Shown: positions 59,321 through 64,000 of the stretch, piece after piece | Position numbering within the stretch: position 1 is the stretch's first letter | Layout of the letters: each line of letters opens with the position of its first letter | Assembly (NCBI GenBank): GCA_916613615.1 | Contig: OU744731.1 | Location: forward strand, 11,538,726-11,602,725 | Source: Steromphala cineraria | Taxonomy: Eukaryota > Mollusca > Gastropoda > Trochida > Trochidae | Direction of reading: 5' to 3' | Length of the DNA stretch: 64,000 nucleotides | Made by a program: the position numbers and the translations under genes | Notes under the pieces: model-generated | What the model was told of the DNA's origin: nothing | What the model saw: only the letters and a program-made list of their open reading frames with translations | The model's database searches: none

Positions 59321-60542
59321 ACAGATAAAACTCTTCAATCCCAATTAATCCGGCCACACATTTACCAATCTCACACTCTCTTTAATAAAGACATATCAAG
59401 ATACCAGCGTATATTTCCTAAAACCATCCAGATATCCTAAACAGCATAAGTATAGTATCCCGACCCCGAGTCATGCTAGCAATGACTGCAGGGGTTCAAG
59501 TACTGGCTAATTACCGCTATCGTCTCCTCGTAGACGTTCCCTCCGACTTATAATGGCATCTGCTTCAGGCAGCCAGATATATTTGCACTTGCTTCCAGTG
59601 TTCTTATGTTTTTCTTCTTGAAATACGAGAATAATGTTTTGAGTGTAGAAGCATTAATGATGCCAAGGTAAGATTTGGTGTCATTGGTATTCCACATCCA
59701 GAAAGGTTGTTATCATTACATCACTGCTGTAGAAATCTGGAGAATCATTGTGTAAATGTTTTGCAGCATTCTCTCCCAACAGAGGCAGATCCAGTCATGA
59801 AATGTTGATACAGCCTCTGTTCTGTTACGCCGACTTTGTGAGATAGAATGGGAGATGCATGATTTGAGGCAATCAAAGTTAATTGTGCAATAATGATGCT
59901 GTTCCAAAGTCATCATTTGGCCACTGAATCATAGCAAAAGCATTGTGATATGAACCATCCTTTCAATGCGAGAAGCGTTGTCATTTGATAAAGAAATTCA
60001 AATGGATTATGTTGCATTTTTTTACGCCAGGGGCTGTACCAACATTTCATGACTTGATCTGGAATGAAAGAATGGTTTTGCGGTGCACCCAGACAGTTTC
60101 AATTAATAAATAACTAATTAGAATTGACAAGAAACTTCATTTTCCATTTTCCATATGTTATCTTTGATATCAGGAGGTTTGGTTAAAAGAGACATTCGTT
60201 GGAAATTTATCTAAAGATGAGACAAGAAAAATAAGAAAGTTCTTAATTGAAACTATAAAATATAGTTTTAAAAAGGTTCATAAACATAAACTCTCACAAA
60301 GGTGAACGAGACTGACCCCTGCTACTCGAGACTTGTTCCTGTGAAATATCTTAACATTGTTTCATAAAGTGTGATCATGAAATATGTGACGTTCAAGGTA
60401 ATATGTTGGCAGACTGAATATAAACAAGACCTCAATATCATATCGTTTGTCTTCAATTCCTCTTGTATTTGTCTAAGCCAATGTTTTGCTATATGTATAT
60501 TGTAAATTGAGTATGCATCTAAAAATTAAATATTTTGTTATT
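59321..60542. other. Intergenic, slightly less AT-rich at 59440-60090
   Basis: No gene is recognised. A 66-codon minus-strand ATG frame (59716-59916) has no recognisable motif; two near-copies of 'aacatttcatgactt/ggatct' (59785-59800 complement and 60042-60060) hint at an old internal duplication. Confidence 0.4.
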
Positions 60543-61815
60543 TCTAATAAGAATTATTATACCCAGTCAATGTGATGTCTTCACAGGTATGCATCATATC
60601 ATTGCAAGTGAAGTTTCGTTTATTTGAATTTTAAATCAAAATATTGCAATTATGACATCCAATCGCTGTGATGTCCTTCGAGTTGTCATTTTAGTGTTGC
60701 TTTTGTGTTCATTCATTATAAAGGTCAAAGCTTTATTTCAAATTGATTGAAGCATTAACACAATTAACAATATTTGCGGTTGCAGCCAGTTGTAGTTCAT
60801 GTAGAAACAATAAATGTATAGGAATATATATCAAATATACATATATATCAAACAATACTCCAGGGTCCCTTTTCACAAAGCAATAAGGTGATCGTAAGTC
60901 CTTAAGGTTGCATTGTGCAATGGTAGTGCAATAATAAAGAATGGTAGTTAAGGCCAACCTTAGCTAAGGTTGTTTTGTGAAAGGAGACCCAGTACCTTTT
61001 GATAAGAATGCACTCATACCAAATATGTTATAATAAACAGTAACATCGCACCAAGTAGATTGTTGGCATCATAGTTCATAGGCATAAGAACATACATACA
61101 CGTAGCATGCATGTATATTCTATTTGCATCTAATTGAGTTATAATCGATTCTTGGTTGACGTTTATGTAATTAGAGAGTCTTTTTGGAATGATGTACGTT
61201 TGACTTTTGACACAAGAATTAACTTCTTCTGTCGGTAACTGTCACGCTGGCCTAGTCCCATGCTGTGTTGGACAGATGTCGACAGTTTCACGTGTTATTA
61301 CCTAGCTGATAAAACAGCACCAGGTAACGTGAATGTAATGGTTACACCTTCATACCTGTGCCAGAGATGACGCTAAATAGCGGAACGAATATAGCTTCAT
61401 CACATAAGTGGGTCGCCCCTACTGTTTGGCAGATAGCATGCAATTTTAGATTTTCCGGTAAATTCGAATTACAACAAAATCGGTTCTTTTTTAGGAAAAC
61501 ATTCCCTTTAAATACCACAGTCTCACCTGTAATACGTTCAATGACATGGACCATATGTTGAAGCCCTGTAAATCATATCAATTAATGACTGTCACAAGGA
61601 AAGGTGAAATTGTTTTACTGAAACATGAGTATTTGGAAACATTTCACATCTGTTGTCGAGTTAATTTTGCATGACTTAATGATAAAACACATCATACTTC
61701 GAAACCACAGAAGAATTTGATGGATGTTCTAATGGCGACATACAGGTATTATAACCAATGAACACATAGCTCCTTTAAATCTAGGTTTAAATAATTTCAG
61801 TTTTAGGTTAAGTTG
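60543..61815 (+). repeat. Recent direct duplication, copy 1
   Basis: 'tctaataagaattattata' starts a segment that is repeated from 62631 with an offset of 2088 bp and few differences through 'ggtttaaataatttcag'. It holds a 128-bp MITE (60863-60990). Short open frames on both strands differ between copies at start or stop positions and show no family motif. Confidence 0.93.
60863..60990. mobile_element. 128-bp MITE, copy 1
   Basis: Terminal inverted repeats 'gggtcccttttcacaaagca' and 'tgttttgtgaaaggagaccc'. The interior includes 'ccaaccttagctaaggttg', a small palindrome. Noncoding. Confidence 0.85.
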
Positions 61816-62630
61816 TTTACTAATAACCGTGTAGGAGACACCCCAGTTATGATAACGCTCAGTTTACTCAATAACAATAACAATGTGTAAAAGTCACATT
61901 GATTTGTTCAACCTAACTTATAAACATTGACAATTACCTCTCCCATTTAGAATCTGTCATGAACAATCTATTTCAGTTTTCAATTACAATTTCAGATTCC
62001 GCCCAGGTCGGTATAAGATGAAATCAACAAATGTGAAATATTGGCAACATCCAATGCTTTGAATGGTGAACTAAGCCTGTCTGAAAGCTTGTCAGGTTAT
62101 TACAGATACACAGGCTTATCGTTCTTGCATAACAGGAATTGGCTAATTACGATTGCACTACCTAATGCAGGGACACAATCAATATTGGGTTTTTTAAAAA
62201 TAGTCTTGAAAGACAGGTTCCTCAGCAGCTTGACCTTACAATCGAGGGAAGCTGTATTGAAGATATTTAAAAAGGGTAGATGTTTGACAAAATTATTACG
62301 ATAGGACATTATCATTCGTGATTCGTTTCTGTTTATAACTAACAGACTAATCAGAAATACACTTTGCAATGTCCGTTCCATTTTCTAGGTTCGATTAACT
62401 CAGTAAGAAAGCAAAAGACAAAATGGATTTTTCAATATAAATTCCATTAATAATGTTAAAATCAGAAAAACGCAATACCATGACAGTGAAAGGTATTCAT
62501 AGATATGAAACATTAAGCAAAAATAAATCCTATGGTCACGAACTGAATTCTAATAAATTATTAAAAAAGTAATTCCATGATGGTATGGCAATATTACCAC
62601 ACACGCTAAAATAGTAGTTTTATAGGTGTC
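61816..62630. other. Spacer between the direct duplicates
   Basis: No counterpart in the window and no recognised gene; overlapping 87- and 93-codon frames at 62041-62381 on opposite strands have no motifs. Confidence 0.45.
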
Positions 62631-63885
62631 TCTAATAAGAATTATTATACCAAGTCAATGTTATATCCTCACAGGTATGCATCATTACATTGCAAGTGAA
62701 GTTTCGTCTATTTGAATTTAAAATCAAAATACAGCAGTTATGACATCCCATCGCTGTGATGTTTCATTTTAGTGCTGCATTTCTGGTCATTCATATTAAG
62801 ATCACAGCATTATTTCAAATTTATTGAAGCACTAAAACAATTAACAATATTTACTATAGCAGCCAGTTGTAGTTCATGTAGAAACAATAAATATAAAAGA
62901 ATATATATCAAATATACATAATATATCAAACAATACTCCAGGGTCCCCTTTCACAAAGCAATAAGGTGATCGTAAGTCCTTAAGGATGCCTTGTGCAACG
63001 GTAGTGCAATAATAAAGAATGGTAGTTAAGGCCAACCTTAGCTAAGGTTGTTTTGTGAAAGGAGACCCAGAACCTTTTGATAAGAACGCACTCATACAAA
63101 ATATGTTATAATAAACAGTAACATCGCACCAAGTAGATTGTTGGCATCATAGTTCATAGGCATAAGTGCATTCATACACGTAGCATGCATGTATATTCTA
63201 TTTGCATCTAATTGAGTTATAATCGATTCTTGGTTGACGTTTATGTAATTAGAGAGTCTTTTTGGAATGATGTACGTTTGACTTTTGACACAAGAATTAA
63301 TTTCTTCTGTCGGTATCTGTCACACTGGCCTAGTCTCATGCTGTGTTGGACAGATGTCGACAGTTTCACGTGTTATTACCTAGCTGATAAAACAGCACCA
63401 GCTAATGTAAATGTAATGATTACACCTTCATACCTGTGCCAGAGATGACGCTAAATAGCGGAACGAATATAGCTTCATCTCATAATTGGGTCGCCCCTAC
63501 TGTTTGGCAGATAGCATGCAATTTTAGATTTTCCGATAACTTCGAATTACAACAAAATCGGTTCTTTTTGTAGGAAAACATTCCCTTTAAATACCACAAT
63601 CTCAATTGTAATACGTTCAATGACAAGAACCATATGTTGAAGCCCTGTAAATCATATCAATTAATGACTGTCACAAGGAAAGGTGAAATTGTTTTACTGA
63701 AACATTATAACATGAGAATTCGGAAACATTTCACATCAGTTGTCGAGTTAATTTTGCATGACTTAATGGTAACACACATCATACTTCGAAACCACAGAAG
63801 AATTTGATGGATGTTCTAATGGAGACACACAGTGTATTCTAACCAACGAACAGACAGTTTCTATAAATCTAGGTTTACATAGGTT
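62631..63885 (+). repeat. Recent direct duplication, copy 2
   Basis: Second copy of 60543-61815, diverged by scattered substitutions and small indels. The match ends near 'tctaggtttacataggttaa', after which different sequence begins. Confidence 0.93.
62941..63068. mobile_element. 128-bp MITE, copy 2
   Basis: Same element and position within the duplicated segment as 60863-60990, so it was present before the duplication. Confidence 0.85.
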
Positions 63886-64000
63886 AAAGGGGATCAAAAA
63901 CCTGGCTCGTGAAACCTCATTGACCATCGTTAACAAGAGCATCCAGACGGGTAAGGGGGGGTCACATGACACAAACTTGGTACCGGCTGTCAGCTGTAAG
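63886..64000. other. New sequence at the window edge
   Basis: Begins 'aaaggggatcaaaaacctgg' exactly where the direct duplication stops matching; it may be the start of an inserted element cut by the window end. Confidence 0.3.

Noticed and set aside
58885..59357. Minus-strand Ser- and Val-rich frames
   Set aside because: Same cause as above, from the second trinucleotide array.
61342..61561. Overlapping 67-70 codon frames on opposite strands in the recent duplicate
   Set aside because: No motif, and the second copy does not keep both frames intact.

Overview
The window reads as AT-rich, gene-poor nuclear DNA from an invertebrate animal. Evidence: coding sequence with spliced-exon signals (GT..AG), a non-LTR retrotransposon with an L2-type 3' end, tRNA-headed SINEs, Tc1-type and TTAA-inserted transposons, long microsatellites, and no bacterial-style operons. 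A marine invertebrate, perhaps a mollusc, fits best, but this is a weak inference from repeat style and no gene here fixes the taxon. Most long open frames are low-complexity or chance; the real content is one intact retrotransposon, one probable small secreted-protein gene, and many layers of duplications and mobile elements.

Layout. 1-22.8 kb: a degenerate tandem array of at least four units. Anchor CTGCAG blocks lie at 1465, 13914 and 20955, and a tail of an earlier unit lies before 1.4 kb. Unit 1 (about 12.4 kb) is longer than unit 2 (about 7 kb), largely because it took in two TTAA MITEs (each with a nested insertion), a fold-back element, an internal duplication and a longer retrotransposon relic. 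Pairs of units supply natural empty sites for several insertions. The best-conserved blocks (3.3-3.9/14.6 kb, 9.8-10.1/17.9-18.2 kb, 10.4-10.6/18.7-18.9 kb) are where a duplicated gene or regulatory element should be sought. A trinucleotide microsatellite fills 21.4-22.3 kb.

23.4-24.6 kb is less AT-rich and holds a CRE/E-box composite and two possible minus-strand exons. 24.7-28.3 kb is an L2-clade retrotransposon with an intact 1039-codon endonuclease/reverse-transcriptase frame. 28.3-41 kb is mostly noncoding: a MITE, a long hairpin, two fields of degenerate tandem repeats (35-38.7 kb) and a SINE. 41.4-42.2 kb is a Tc1-type element with terminal inverted repeats and a broken transposase.

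44.05-45.68 kb holds the most gene-like locus: two exons in matching phase encode an 87-residue protein with a signal peptide and a C-x3-C-x7-C-x3-C pattern. A decayed copy of its second exon lies at 53.3 kb, inside a second, more irregular set of duplications (44.9-56 kb) that includes a perfect 254-bp-arm palindrome at 55 kb. 58.7-59.3 kb is another trinucleotide microsatellite. 60.5-63.9 kb is a recent direct duplication with a 2088-bp offset, each copy carrying the same 128-bp MITE.

All similarity statements were made by eye from the sequence; no alignment or database search was run.
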